From assembly GCA_021801255.1 (NCBI GenBank), contig JAJYYH010000009.1, positions 62,001-126,000 of the forward strand: 64,000 nt of DNA. The letters are read 5' to 3'. The translations under genes and the position numbers were made by a program. This DNA comes from Pseudomonadota bacterium. Its GTDB lineage: Bacteria; Pseudomonadota; Alphaproteobacteria; Acetobacterales; Acetobacteraceae. The notes below the pieces were generated by a model that saw only the letters and a list, made by a program, of their open reading frames with translations, had not been told where the DNA came from and did no database searches. The first letter of the stretch is position 1, and each line of letters starts with the position of its first letter. Below, in pieces: positions 36,432 through 50,433 of the stretch.

Positions 36432-37319
36432 ATGCGCGAAACCGAGGTCGTGGAGGAATTTCGTGGTCTCGACTGGGCGGGGCCGTTTGACGCGGCGATC
36501 CGCGCGCGTGCCGGTGACGCGCTCGAATCGGGGAAGGTTCTGCTGTTCCCTGATTTGCCGTTTCGCCTCCTGCCCGGCGAGGAGGGGTTTTTGAGCCCCG
36601 CGCTTGCGGATCAGAGCCGCAAGAATATCAGCTTCGATCCGATCACCGGCAAGGTTAACGCCTGCACCCTTTCCGGCCCGGAGGAGCAGCGGCTCGGCGC
36701 CATGCTCGACCGCTTCGGCCGCCAGGCACGATCATTGCTGGTCGGCCTGATGCCCGGCTACGCGCGCGGGCTGGAGCGGGCGCGCACCAGCTATCGCCCG
36801 ATTGAGATCGATCACCGCCCGACCTCGCCACGCCACGACGATCGCCGGCTGCATGTCGATGCTTTCCCCACGCGACCGATGCGCGGGCGGCGGATTCTGC
36901 GCGTTTTTTCCAACATCGCGCCCGACGGCACGGTTCGGCAATGGGAGGTGGGAGAGAATTTCCCCGATTTTGCCGAGAAATTTTTCCCTCGCCTCCAGCG
37001 CCCCTGGCCCGGCGCCGCCTGGGCGCTGGAGCGGCTCGGCCTCACCAAGGGACGCCGCAGCCCCTACGATTTCCTGATGCTCGGGCTGCATGACCGGGGC
37101 AAGCTCGACGAGAGCTATCAGCGCGCCGCGCCGCGCGTCAAACTTGGCTTTCCCCCCGGCGCCACCTGGATCGTCTATACCGATCAGGTGCTGCACGCGG
37201 CCCTGGCCGGGCGATTTGCCCTGGAGCAGACTTTCCACCTCCCCAATGAAAGCATGCTCCACCCCGAACGCACCCCGCTTCGGGTGCTGGAACGGTTGAG
37301 CGGCAGGGCGTTGGTGTAG
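36432..37319 (+). CDS. kdoO: Kdo hydroxylase family protein (2OG-Fe(II) oxygenase)
   Basis: 295 residues, ATG with GGAGG upstream. His141-Val-Asp143 in LHVDAFPTRP and His255 in DQVLHAALAG are the likely iron ligands. RKNISFDPITGKVNA and RVFSNIAPDGTVRQW match the Kdo hydroxylase family. Known members oxidise C3 of the outer Kdo sugar of lipopolysaccharide to Ko. It implies an LPS-bearing Gram-negative and fits the short operon with the phosphatase. Confidence 0.85.
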   Translation: MRETEVVEEFRGLDWAGPFDAAIRARAGDALESGKVLLFPDLPFRLLPGEEGFLSPALADQSRKNISFDPITGKVNACTLSGPEEQRLGAMLDRFGRQARSLLVGLMPGYARGLERARTSYRPIEIDHRPTSPRHDDRRLHVDAFPTRPMRGRRILRVFSNIAPDGTVRQWEVGENFPDFAEKFFPRLQRPWPGAAWALERLGLTKGRRSPYDFLMLGLHDRGKLDESYQRAAPRVKLGFPPGATWIVYTDQVLHAALAGRFALEQTFHLPNESMLHPERTPLRVLERLSGRALV

Positions 37320-37406
37320 CGCGACCGCCGATCGGCGGAAAAAATTCAATCGCTGGAAGTGGCGCGCGGAGCCCACCTCTCGCGCATTTTACGGTGGCCG
37401 GCGCGC

Positions 37407-38642
37407 TCAGCCGGTACCGTTCAGCGCATAGTCGAAAATATCGAAATTGCGGAGCGGCGATTTCGCGCTTTCTTTGCGATAAGCGGCGTTGAGCGGGCGC
37501 GAGAGGGCGAAGGGCACTTTTTGCTCGGCAAGCCCGCCATGCGAGCGCAGCCGGTGGCCGGCGAGGCCGCGGAGATCGTGATCGGCCGGCGTCGCACCGA
37601 TCACCGTGCCGGCATCGCCGAGGGCGACGAAATCGGCTTCGAGGTCAGCCGGCAGCGCAAACCGCGCCGCCGCCTCCGCCCCCGCGAGCACCAGCGCGAT
37701 GCCCGGCAGGCCGCGCGCGGCCGCCATCATCGCCGCCACCTCGCCGCGCCGGACGTAAACCCGCACGAACGACCCGAGCGCGCCATGATGGCGCACGAAG
37801 GGGTCGGTGATCGGGCAGATGACCGTCGCCGCGCCGGCGCCGAAGGCGGCGTTTAGGTGCTGTTCGAGATAAACGACGCGGGGCGTGCCATCCAGGTTCG
37901 CCTTGTCGTTCATGCCGTGATCGGCGACGATGCCGACGAGCGCGCCGGCGGCGATCATCGCGCCGATGCGCCGGTCCACCGCATGGTTGAAGGCGTTGGC
38001 CTCGGGCTCGCCGGGGCCGGCGCGGTGCTGGACGTAATCAGAAAGCGAGAGATACAGAACCTCGGCCGCATTCGCTTCGAGCAGTTTCAGGCCCGCGTCC
38101 AAAACGAAAAGCGAGAGATCGGCGGAATACTGATCCGGCGTCGCCCGCCCGACCAGCGCCTCGACCGCTTCGATGCCGTTTTCCGCAAGCGTTGCCCGAT
38201 CGGCGTATTCCGAGGAAAACGCGATCCCCGTGAGCCCATGCGCGAGCAGGCGCAGAAGCTTGTCCTTCGCCGTCACCACTGCCACCCGCATCCCCGCCTC
38301 AGCCAGCCCGGCGAGGATGGTGCGAGAGCGCATCAGGCGGGCATCGGTGATCATCCGGCGCTCGCCGCTCGCGCGATCGAGCACGAAATTGCCGGCGATC
38401 CCGTGTTGCGCTGGCGGCACGCCGGTGACGATCGAGACGTTGTTGGGGTTGGTGAAGGTCGGCACGACCGCCTCGGCCTCGTAGGTGAGAAACCCGGTTT
38501 CCGCGAGGCGCGCGAAATGCGGCATCACGCCATCGGCGATGCCACGGCGGAGATAGGCCGGGTCGCAGCCATCATAGCAAATGATCACCGTCGGCCGCAC
38601 GGGCAGACGATAGTGCCGCCCATTCACCTCCACCGCTGCCAT
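37407..38642 (-). CDS. phnA: Phosphonoacetate hydrolase, alkaline-phosphatase superfamily
   Basis: 411 residues. VNGRHYRLPVRPTVIICYDGCDPAYL at the start includes the metal ligand Asp24; Thr64 in PTFTNPNNVS aligns with the nucleophile of the characterised PhnA. SIVTGVPPAQHGIAGNF, SDYVQHRAGP and VADHGMNDKAN give the other metal ligands, and the C-terminal SHGGLAEQKVPF is typical. The enzyme splits phosphonoacetate to acetate and phosphate. No phosphonate transporter or regulator is adjacent, which is unusual. A related nucleotide pyrophosphatase remains possible. Confidence 0.82.
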   Translation of the reverse strand: MAAVEVNGRHYRLPVRPTVIICYDGCDPAYLRRGIADGVMPHFARLAETGFLTYEAEAVVPTFTNPNNVSIVTGVPPAQHGIAGNFVLDRASGERRMITDARLMRSRTILAGLAEAGMRVAVVTAKDKLLRLLAHGLTGIAFSSEYADRATLAENGIEAVEALVGRATPDQYSADLSLFVLDAGLKLLEANAAEVLYLSLSDYVQHRAGPGEPEANAFNHAVDRRIGAMIAAGALVGIVADHGMNDKANLDGTPRVVYLEQHLNAAFGAGAATVICPITDPFVRHHGALGSFVRVYVRRGEVAAMMAAARGLPGIALVLAGAEAAARFALPADLEADFVALGDAGTVIGATPADHDLRGLAGHRLRSHGGLAEQKVPFALSRPLNAAYRKESAKSPLRNFDIFDYALNGTG

Positions 38643-38756
38643 CTCGCCCTCGCGCCAGCTTCGGCGCGGAGGATAGCGCCGAGGGCAGAGCCACGCCTAG
38701 CCGCAAGAGGCTCACGCTTTCGTGCCAGATGCTGCGCCGGGGGAGAGGGGGAAGCT

Positions 38757-38810
38757 TTGGTTCTTTTTTTCAAAAAAGAACAATAGAAAAAGCGCTTCTT
38801 TTTATAAAAA
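38757..38810. terminator. A+T-rich double hairpin, likely terminator of the thi operon
   Basis: GTTCTTTTTT and AAAAAAGAAC pair as a perfect 10-bp stem with a TC loop (38760-38781). A second palindrome, AAAAAGCGCTTCTTTTT, lies at 38788-38804. The island is strikingly A+T-rich for this genome. On the minus strand it follows thiG and the relic gene, and phnA starts 115 bp further on. Confidence 0.6.
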
Positions 38811-38840
38811 ATAAGCAAAAAATTTTCCCACCGAAAGGGA

Positions 38841-38984
38841 TTATCTTCTCTTGAAGGCCGGTTTGCGTTTGGCGACGAAGGCTTCGCAGGGGTCTTCGGT
38901 CATGCCGGCGCGTTTGGTCATGTGATGGGAGCCGCGGAAATCGCCGGAAAGCCCGACGCCCGCGAATGCCGTGCCAAACCGCGC
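38841..38984 (-). pseudogene. Internally deleted relic of an enoyl-CoA hydratase
   Basis: The reading frame ends RFGTAFAGVGLSGDFRGS, then HHMTKRAG, then MTEDPCEAFVAKRKPAFKRR. The first block matches the enoyl-CoA hydratase pattern FGTAFA-VGLSGDFGGS; the last block matches the family C-terminus (EAFxEKRKPxFKGR). The middle ~100 residues and the N-terminus are missing, so this is a remnant, not a functional gene. It sits 20 bp past thiG. A short gene starting at MTKRAG with 26 codons is less likely. Confidence 0.6.
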
Positions 38985-39004
38985 CGAGCCCGCGGTATGC
39001 GTGC

Positions 39005-39778
<774 letters not shown>

Positions 39779-39781
39779 GGC

Positions 39782-39993
39782 TCAGCCTCCACCGAAGGGG
39801 CGCACGATCTCGATCCGGTCGCCTGGGCGGAGCACGGTTTTTTCCCAGACGCTGGCCGGCACCACCGCGTCATTGAGGGCAACCGCCACGCCCTTCCGCC
39901 CGACCACCCCCTTGCGCGCGAGCAGGTCGAGCAGTCGCGGCAAATAAGGTTCGGCCGCGCCGTTGACGCGGAGGATTTCCTCGATCCCCGCGC

Positions 39994-39997
<4 letters not shown>
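39782..39997 (-). CDS. thiS: Sulfur carrier protein ThiS
   Basis: 71 residues with a beta-grasp, ubiquitin-like pattern: RVNGAAEPY, GVAVALNDAVVPASVWEKTVL, GDRIEIVRPFGGG. The C-terminal Gly-Gly becomes the thiocarboxylate. It overlaps thiO by ATGA. The terminal GGG is found in other ThiS proteins. Confidence 0.93.
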
Positions 39998-44893
<4,896 letters not shown>

Positions 44894-44898
44894 GGGGA

Positions 44899-47800
44899 TT
44901 ATGATCCGATTTCGTTGTTTTTGGGGCTGTCAGTTGAGCGCTGTTTTACGGCATGAGCCTCAGCACAGGCGCGGAAGCTGGCGTCGAGACCGGGGCCGAG
45001 CAGCAGGATGGCGGCGAGGCGGCGGGCGGTTTCCATTACGTGGCGGATTTCCTCGGGTTTCAGATCACGGCCGATGATGGTTTTTTCCCGGTACGAAAGC
45101 CATTTTTTCAGCACCTGATAGCCGCCGATATGGGTTTCCCAGACCGCTTCGGGGATGTTTTTCCAAAAGCTGGTTTCGTTGAGATAGATATCCCGCGTTT
45201 TTTTCCCCAGGATGGCGGCGTGGCTTGCGGTCGCGGCCTCGGTTTCGGCGTAGGCGCGGGAGGTCGATCGGCCCTTGCCGGGCATGGTGACGCCGTTTTC
45301 GGTGCGGTTGCCCCAGCCGGCGGAGAGCGCGAAATTTTGCCCCGTCGGCACCGCGATGGCGGCGAGTTCGGGGCGGATTTTTCCCGCTGTGACGCAATCG
45401 ACCGATGTGTCGGGGTCGAGCAGGGCGGCGAGTTGTTCCCCGAGTGCTGCGGATTGGCGCAACAGATCGGCGTTTTGGGGCAGCGGCACGCGGGGCCAGC
45501 CTTGCCGGATGCCGGCGGCGTTTTCGGCGAGATAGGCGGGCGAGTAGGTGATGGCGAGGGCGTGGCGCCAGACCAGCCGCGCCGACGCGCCGTCTGGCGC
45601 CAGGCCGATCTTCGCGAGCCATTCGATGGTCCGGGCCGACAGATTGGGCCGAGCGGCGCCTGAAAGGTTTTCGCTGATGGGGAAAACAAAAGCGTCGGTT
45701 CGCATCCCATGATCGTCGGCGAGCAGGGATGTCCAGCAGACCGGAAAGCCTTCGGGTTCCGCGACGCCGCGTAGCCGGCTGATCAGAAATCCGCCGGCGT
45801 CGGGGAGGATTTTTTGCAGTGTCGGCCGTGGTTCGTTCCAGATTGGCCGGACCTGGGTGACATAGGCCCAGCAATGCTCGAACGGGCGTAGCCAATAGCG
45901 TTTGATCTCGCCCGGCGTAAATGAGGCGCCCCTTGCCATGGATTGCTCCAGCAAAGCATTGCGAGTCCTCGCGGCATCGAACCGCGCCCGATCCTCCGCC
46001 AGCCCCGGCGCCACCCGCCGGACGGCATCCATCAATTGTTTCGGGTCGAGATAGATGTTCATCCGTGCTTCGAGCACGGCGCGGTCGTCGTCCATCAGCG
46101 CGCCGCCGCGCTTTTCCATCAGCCCGTTGAGCGGCGCGACGGCAGCGAGGTCGGGGAGCACCGGCCACGCGGCGTAATCGGCGTTGGCCGCGCCGGGGCG
46201 GAGGGAAAAACGGTTTTCCGGCTTGGGGTCAAGTGTTTCATAGCCGGCATCGGGATTTTCCTCCTTCAGCGTGGCCAGCAAGGCGGCGCGCCGATCGGCG
46301 GCCCTGGACGGATTGATATCGTCGCGGAATCGATAGACCGGCCGCTGTTCTTTTCCGGTTCGCACCAGCATCGCGGTCGCGACGCCCTGGCGGATTCCCG
46401 GTGAAAATCCGGCAATGGCAAAAACGGTTTCGCTGCTCCGCCCGTCCGGCCCGTATTCGGTGATGTTGCGGTCGCCGTGCATGTTCTCGATCCATATCCG
46501 ATCGAACCGCTCGGTCAGCCGTTGGCGCATCACCACATAGGAGGCGCCGGAGAGCCAGGAATAATTGGAGATGAAACAGACGATCCCCTTGCCGGCGGCC
46601 TCCGCGATGCGGCGCTCGGCAATGCGGAAAAACCGCACGTAAAGATCATCGAGGTTGAATTTCTTGACCCCCCATTTTTCCCGCAAACCCTCCTTGTAGG
46701 GCTGCACGAGATCGCCCTCGGCGGCGGGCGAGGTGCCGGCGAAGGCGTTGTAGGGCGGGTTGCCGAGGATCACCAGGATCGGCGCCTCGCGCTTGACATG
46801 GCGCGCCCGGCTCCGCTCCTCGGTCAACGGCTCGAAGCCGGGGATCGGCGGCTTCTCGCCGGTCTCGCTCCAGCCGGTGAGGGCGTTGGTGAGAAACACC
46901 GAGGCGCGCTCCTCCAGCGCGAGCGCCGCGCCGGCCTCGGCCAGCGCTTCGCCGATCTGCCAGTGCGCGATCACCAGCGGCGCGGTCATGATCTCGAACC
47001 CGTGGATTCGCGTCATCGCGGCGCGTTTCAGTTCGGCGCCGATCAGCGAGCCCAGCCCTTTTCCCTGCAAGGTGCGGCGGATGCGGGCGAGCACGGCGAC
47101 GAGAAAGCTGCCGGTGCCGCAACAGGGATCGAGCACCACCACCCGCGCATCCGCGAGGCCATCATTGATGCCGAGTTCAGAGCGCAGCACGCGATCGATC
47201 CGCTCGACCATGTATTCAACGATTTCGGGCGGGGTGTACCAGACGCCGAGGTCGCGCCGCAAAACCGGGTCGAAATACTCCAGGAACGGCTCGTAAAAAT
47301 ACTGCACCGCCTGGGCTTCGTGGAAAGCGGTGAAAAACGCCGCCTGATCGACGCGGGCCAGCGCCCGCGAGGCGGCATCGAGCAGGGGGACGATGCCGAG
47401 CGGGGCCAGCGCCTCCGGCGTTGCCACCTGCTGGAACAGGAATCGGGCGATCGGCACGCTGAGCGACCATTGCGCCGCCCGCCAATCGAATTTCGCCGCC
47501 CGCCCGGCCCGCGCCTCGACGATCCAGGCGGAAAACAGGCCATAGAACAGGGTCTGCACCAGGGTCGAGCGGAACAGATGCGCGCCGTCGCGGGCGTCGA
47601 AGCTGAGTTCGAGGGTCTCTTCCATGCTGCGGCGCAAGCTCGCGAGCGCCGGCAGATCGGCGCGTTCGTCGAGGAGGGCCAGCGCGTCGCGGGCGTAGGA
47701 GGCGAGAAAGAAGGCGAGCGCGGCCGGCGAGGCCAGCGGCGCCGCGGTCAACAGACAGCGTTCCAGGAAATCGGCGAAGCGGGTGGCGAGGTGGCGCGGC

Positions 47801-48270
47801 CTCGTGCCGTGGATCAGGGCGAGAAACCCGGCCTCGTTCTCCGCGAGGTCGAAGGAATCGATCACGCCCTCGGCGCTGACCAGGCGGAATTGCCAGAGAT
47901 TGGTCGCCAGCACGAGGCCGAAGGCGGGCAGATATTGCCGTTTCACTTGATCGCTCGCGACCAGCAAGGCGATGTCCTGGCCAATGCCCTTGACCTCGAC
48001 GACGCCGCGATCGGGCGCGATGCCCTCGCGCCATTCCGGCGTTTCGCCGCGCCGCGTCCTGGCGCGCTCGAACAAGCCGAAATCCGGGATGCCGGCGCGC
48101 TTGCCCGAGACGTGGTTGAGGGAGACAACCCGCGGGTCGAGACCATTGCCGATGGCGTCAAACAAGTTCGAAAGCGCCGGGTAGAAGGAGGTTTCCCTGG
48201 TGCCGGCGTGCAGGTTGCGGATCTGGGCGATGGCGTCGGCATAGAGGTCGAGTAGTGCGGTTTTTGTCAT
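44899..48270 (-). CDS. Single-chain restriction-modification enzyme (Type ISP/IIG-like N6-adenine methyltransferase with nuclease domain)
   Basis: 1123 residues. The N-terminal ~130 residues carry a PD-(D/E)xK nuclease pattern: Pro62-Asp63 and Glu92-Val-Lys94 (GVVEVKG). The methyltransferase core has motif X-like GVWYTPPEIVEYMV (342-355), motif I LDPCCGTGSFLV (380-391) and motif IV NPPY (504-507) for adenine methylation. The C-terminal half resembles the target-recognition domain of Type ISP enzymes. No helicase segment is visible between nuclease and methylase, unlike LlaGI. It should therefore cut and methylate with one polypeptide. No separate specificity subunit is near. The start has no clear ribosome site. 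Confidence 0.85.
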   Translation of the reverse strand: MTKTALLDLYADAIAQIRNLHAGTRETSFYPALSNLFDAIGNGLDPRVVSLNHVSGKRAGIPDFGLFERARTRRGETPEWREGIAPDRGVVEVKGIGQDIALLVASDQVKRQYLPAFGLVLATNLWQFRLVSAEGVIDSFDLAENEAGFLALIHGTRPRHLATRFADFLERCLLTAAPLASPAALAFFLASYARDALALLDERADLPALASLRRSMEETLELSFDARDGAHLFRSTLVQTLFYGLFSAWIVEARAGRAAKFDWRAAQWSLSVPIARFLFQQVATPEALAPLGIVPLLDAASRALARVDQAAFFTAFHEAQAVQYFYEPFLEYFDPVLRRDLGVWYTPPEIVEYMVERIDRVLRSELGINDGLADARVVVLDPCCGTGSFLVAVLARIRRTLQGKGLGSLIGAELKRAAMTRIHGFEIMTAPLVIAHWQIGEALAEAGAALALEERASVFLTNALTGWSETGEKPPIPGFEPLTEERSRARHVKREAPILVILGNPPYNAFAGTSPAAEGDLVQPYKEGLREKWGVKKFNLDDLYVRFFRIAERRIAEAAGKGIVCFISNYSWLSGASYVVMRQRLTERFDRIWIENMHGDRNITEYGPDGRSSETVFAIAGFSPGIRQGVATAMLVRTGKEQRPVYRFRDDINPSRAADRRAALLATLKEENPDAGYETLDPKPENRFSLRPGAANADYAAWPVLPDLAAVAPLNGLMEKRGGALMDDDRAVLEARMNIYLDPKQLMDAVRRVAPGLAEDRARFDAARTRNALLEQSMARGASFTPGEIKRYWLRPFEHCWAYVTQVRPIWNEPRPTLQKILPDAGGFLISRLRGVAEPEGFPVCWTSLLADDHGMRTDAFVFPISENLSGAARPNLSARTIEWLAKIGLAPDGASARLVWRHALAITYSPAYLAENAAGIRQGWPRVPLPQNADLLRQSAALGEQLAALLDPDTSVDCVTAGKIRPELAAIAVPTGQNFALSAGWGNRTENGVTMPGKGRSTSRAYAETEAATASHAAILGKKTRDIYLNETSFWKNIPEAVWETHIGGYQVLKKWLSYREKTIIGRDLKPEEIRHVMETARRLAAILLLGPGLDASFRACAEAHAVKQRSTDSPKNNEIGS

Positions 48271-48315
48271 GCCCGCAGACTTGCCGGATCGTGACGCGCC
48301 GGCAAGCTCGTCCGC

Positions 48316-48421
48316 CCAGGGGTTTCACCCCTGGACCCCAGCAAAGGCGAAGCCTTTGCAATCCTTTCCAAGATGCGGGTCTGGGGGCGCTGCCCCCAGC
48401 GGGTCCAGGGCAGCGCCCTGG
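48316..48421. repeat. Three GC-rich palindromes between two genes
   Basis: CCAGGGGTTTCACCCCTGG (48316-48334), GCAAAGGCGAAGCCTTTGC (48341-48359), then the 47-base core 48375-48421 that repeats 6594-6640 exactly. It lies in the gap between the divergently transcribed restriction gene and the transglycosylase gene, so the repeats are not limited to gene ends here. Confidence 0.85.
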
Positions 48422-48494
48422 CGCTTCCCAGCACCCTTTCCTGACCGCTCCCGCGCGATGGCGGAGCGGGCGGAGTTGTGGCAGATGCTCGGCC

Positions 48495-49457
48495 ATGATT
48501 TCGAGGCGATTCGTCTTGGGTGGCGGGCTGGCCGCCGCGAGTGTTCTCCGCGCCCCGCCGGTGTGCGCGGCGGCGGGCGATTTTGCGAGCTTCCTTGCAA
48601 GCTTTCGCGCGAGCGCGCGCGCGGCCGGGATCAGCGGGGCGACGCTCGATCGCGCGCTGGCCGGGCTCGCGCCCGATCCGCGCGTCGTGGCGCTCGATCG
48701 CCACCAGCCGGAATTCACCCTGAGCTGGGCGCAGTATCGCGCGAGCCGCGTCTCGCCCGCGCGCATCAGCCAGGGCCGCGACGCGCGCGCCCGATCGGCC
48801 GCGCTGCTCCGCGATGTCGCGACCGCTTATGGCGTCGATCCGGCGGTGGTGGTGGGCATTTGGGGGTTGGAGTCGAATTACGGCACCTATCAGGGGGATT
48901 TCTCGACCGTTTCGGCGCTCGCGACCTTGGCCTGGGAGGGGCGGCGGGCGGCGCTGTTCAAAAGCGAGCTGATCGCGGCGCTCCGCATTCTCGATGCCGG
49001 CAGGCTGCCCACCGCGCGGCTCACCGGGAGTTATGCCGGCGCGATGGGCCAGCCGCAATTCATGCCGAGCGCCTATCTCCGCTATGGCGTCGATTTCAAT
49101 GGCGATGGCAGTTGCGATATCTGGACCGATACCGCCGACGTGCTGGCCTCGATCGGCAATTATCTCGCCCGCCATGGCTGGCAGCGGGGCCTCGGCTGGG
49201 GTGCGGCGGTGGTGCTGCCGCCCGATTTCGATGCCGCCCATGCCGGGGCGCGGAGCCTCGCCGAGTGGCGGGCGCTCGGCCTCTCGCCCCGCCGCCCGCT
49301 CGGCCCGCCCGAGGCCGAGGCCAGGCTCGTGCTGCCGGGGGGGGCTTCGGGCGAGGTGTTTCTGGTGAGCGAGAATTTCGCGGTGATCCGGCGCTATAAT
49401 GCGTCCGATTTCTATGCGCTCGCGGTCGGGTTGCTGGGTGATGAGGTGGTGGCATGA
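48495..49457 (+). CDS. mltB: Lytic murein transglycosylase (MltB/GH103 type)
   Basis: 320 residues. N-terminal SRRFVLGGGLAAASVL has a twin-arginine-like signal. Catalytic Glu lies in VGIWGLESNYGTYQG; AGAMGQPQFMPSAYLRYGVDFNGDG is a family signature. It cleaves the MurNAc-GlcNAc bond. Its stop overlaps the rlpA start (ATGA). Confidence 0.93.
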   Translation: MISRRFVLGGGLAAASVLRAPPVCAAAGDFASFLASFRASARAAGISGATLDRALAGLAPDPRVVALDRHQPEFTLSWAQYRASRVSPARISQGRDARARSAALLRDVATAYGVDPAVVVGIWGLESNYGTYQGDFSTVSALATLAWEGRRAALFKSELIAALRILDAGRLPTARLTGSYAGAMGQPQFMPSAYLRYGVDFNGDGSCDIWTDTADVLASIGNYLARHGWQRGLGWGAAVVLPPDFDAAHAGARSLAEWRALGLSPRRPLGPPEAEARLVLPGGASGEVFLVSENFAVIRRYNASDFYALAVGLLGDEVVA

Positions 49458-50416
49458 AGCGCGCGACCCTGGTGATGTTGGCGCTGCTCGCCGGCTGCGG
49501 GCCGGCCGGGGCGGACGAGCAAGGCGGGTCGGGGCTGTCGGCGCTGCGCCATTTCTTCGCGCGGTTGTTTGGCGGCGGCCCGCCGCCGGTCGTGGCCTCG
49601 CCCCATTACGTGCTGGGCGCGCCCTATCAGGCGGGCGGCGTGTGGTATTATCCCGCCGAGCATTTCAACTATCAGGCGAGTGGCCTCGTCATGGTCGATC
49701 CCCCCGGCCATGCGCCGCTCACCGCCGATGGCGAGTTCTATGATCCGAACGCCATGGCCGCCGCCCATCCGACCTTGCAGCTTCCGGCCATCGCCCGCGT
49801 CACCGATCTTGAGACCGGGCGGCAGGTGGTGCTGCGCATCAACGATCGCGGCCCGGCGAACCCTGGGCGCATCCTTTCGGTCACGCCGCGGGTCGCGCAA
49901 CTGCTCGGCATCACCAACGGGGTCGCGCAAATCCGGGTGACGCTGGAGACCGCCGAGAGCGAGGCCGTGGCGGCGGCGATGCCCGGCCACGCGGTTGCCG
50001 CCCAGGTCACGACGGCGCCGCGCGACAGCGTCGCGGTCGCCGATCTGCCTCCGCCCAATGGCACGCCCACCGCGCCGCCCGCCGCGGCCGCGCCCGTCGC
50101 CCAGGCCACCGATCCGCTGGCCGCGGCCCCGCTCACCGTGCCGCTCCGGCTGCCCGAGCGCGTGATGGAGGGGCCGCCCGATCCCGGCGCGCTTTATGTC
50201 GAATGCGGCACCTTCAGCACCGCCGCGTATGCCTATCGCCAGCAGGCGATGCTGCCTGGCCTGCCCGTGCGTGTCGAGCGCCGCCTCGTCGAGGGCCAGG
50301 AGAGCGATACCGTCAGGGTCGGCCCGCTCGCCGGGCCGGCGGAGGCCGATAGCGTGCTCGCCCGCGTGCTCGCCGCCGGCATCACCGGGGCCGCGATCAT
50401 CGTCGAGAGACCCTAA
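49454..50416 (+). CDS. rlpA: RlpA-like septal ring lipoprotein with SPOR domain
   Basis: 320 residues. Signal with lipobox LLAGC (Cys15). A double-psi beta-barrel domain follows: PYQAGGVWYYPAEHFNYQASG, TADGEFYDPNAMAAAHPTLQLP, and INDRGPANPGRILSVTPRVA with the catalytic Asp. C-terminal ~75 residues are a SPOR peptidoglycan-binding domain. The usual WYG-x-x-FHG segment after NY-x-SG is replaced by VMVDPPGHA, so lytic activity is doubtful. Confidence 0.85.
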   Translation: MKRATLVMLALLAGCGPAGADEQGGSGLSALRHFFARLFGGGPPPVVASPHYVLGAPYQAGGVWYYPAEHFNYQASGLVMVDPPGHAPLTADGEFYDPNAMAAAHPTLQLPAIARVTDLETGRQVVLRINDRGPANPGRILSVTPRVAQLLGITNGVAQIRVTLETAESEAVAAAMPGHAVAAQVTTAPRDSVAVADLPPPNGTPTAPPAAAAPVAQATDPLAAAPLTVPLRLPERVMEGPPDPGALYVECGTFSTAAYAYRQQAMLPGLPVRVERRLVEGQESDTVRVGPLAGPAEADSVLARVLAAGITGAAIIVERP

Positions 50417-50433
50417 TGGGAGGAGCGCCCGCC

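Noticed and set aside
39782-39790. Extra glycine at the end of ThiS as a defect
   Set aside because: A terminal GGG also occurs in other ThiS proteins, so the Gly-Gly tail is intact.
46477-48255. 592-codon frame opposite the restriction gene
   Set aside because: Shadow of the minus-strand methylase; no domains seen.
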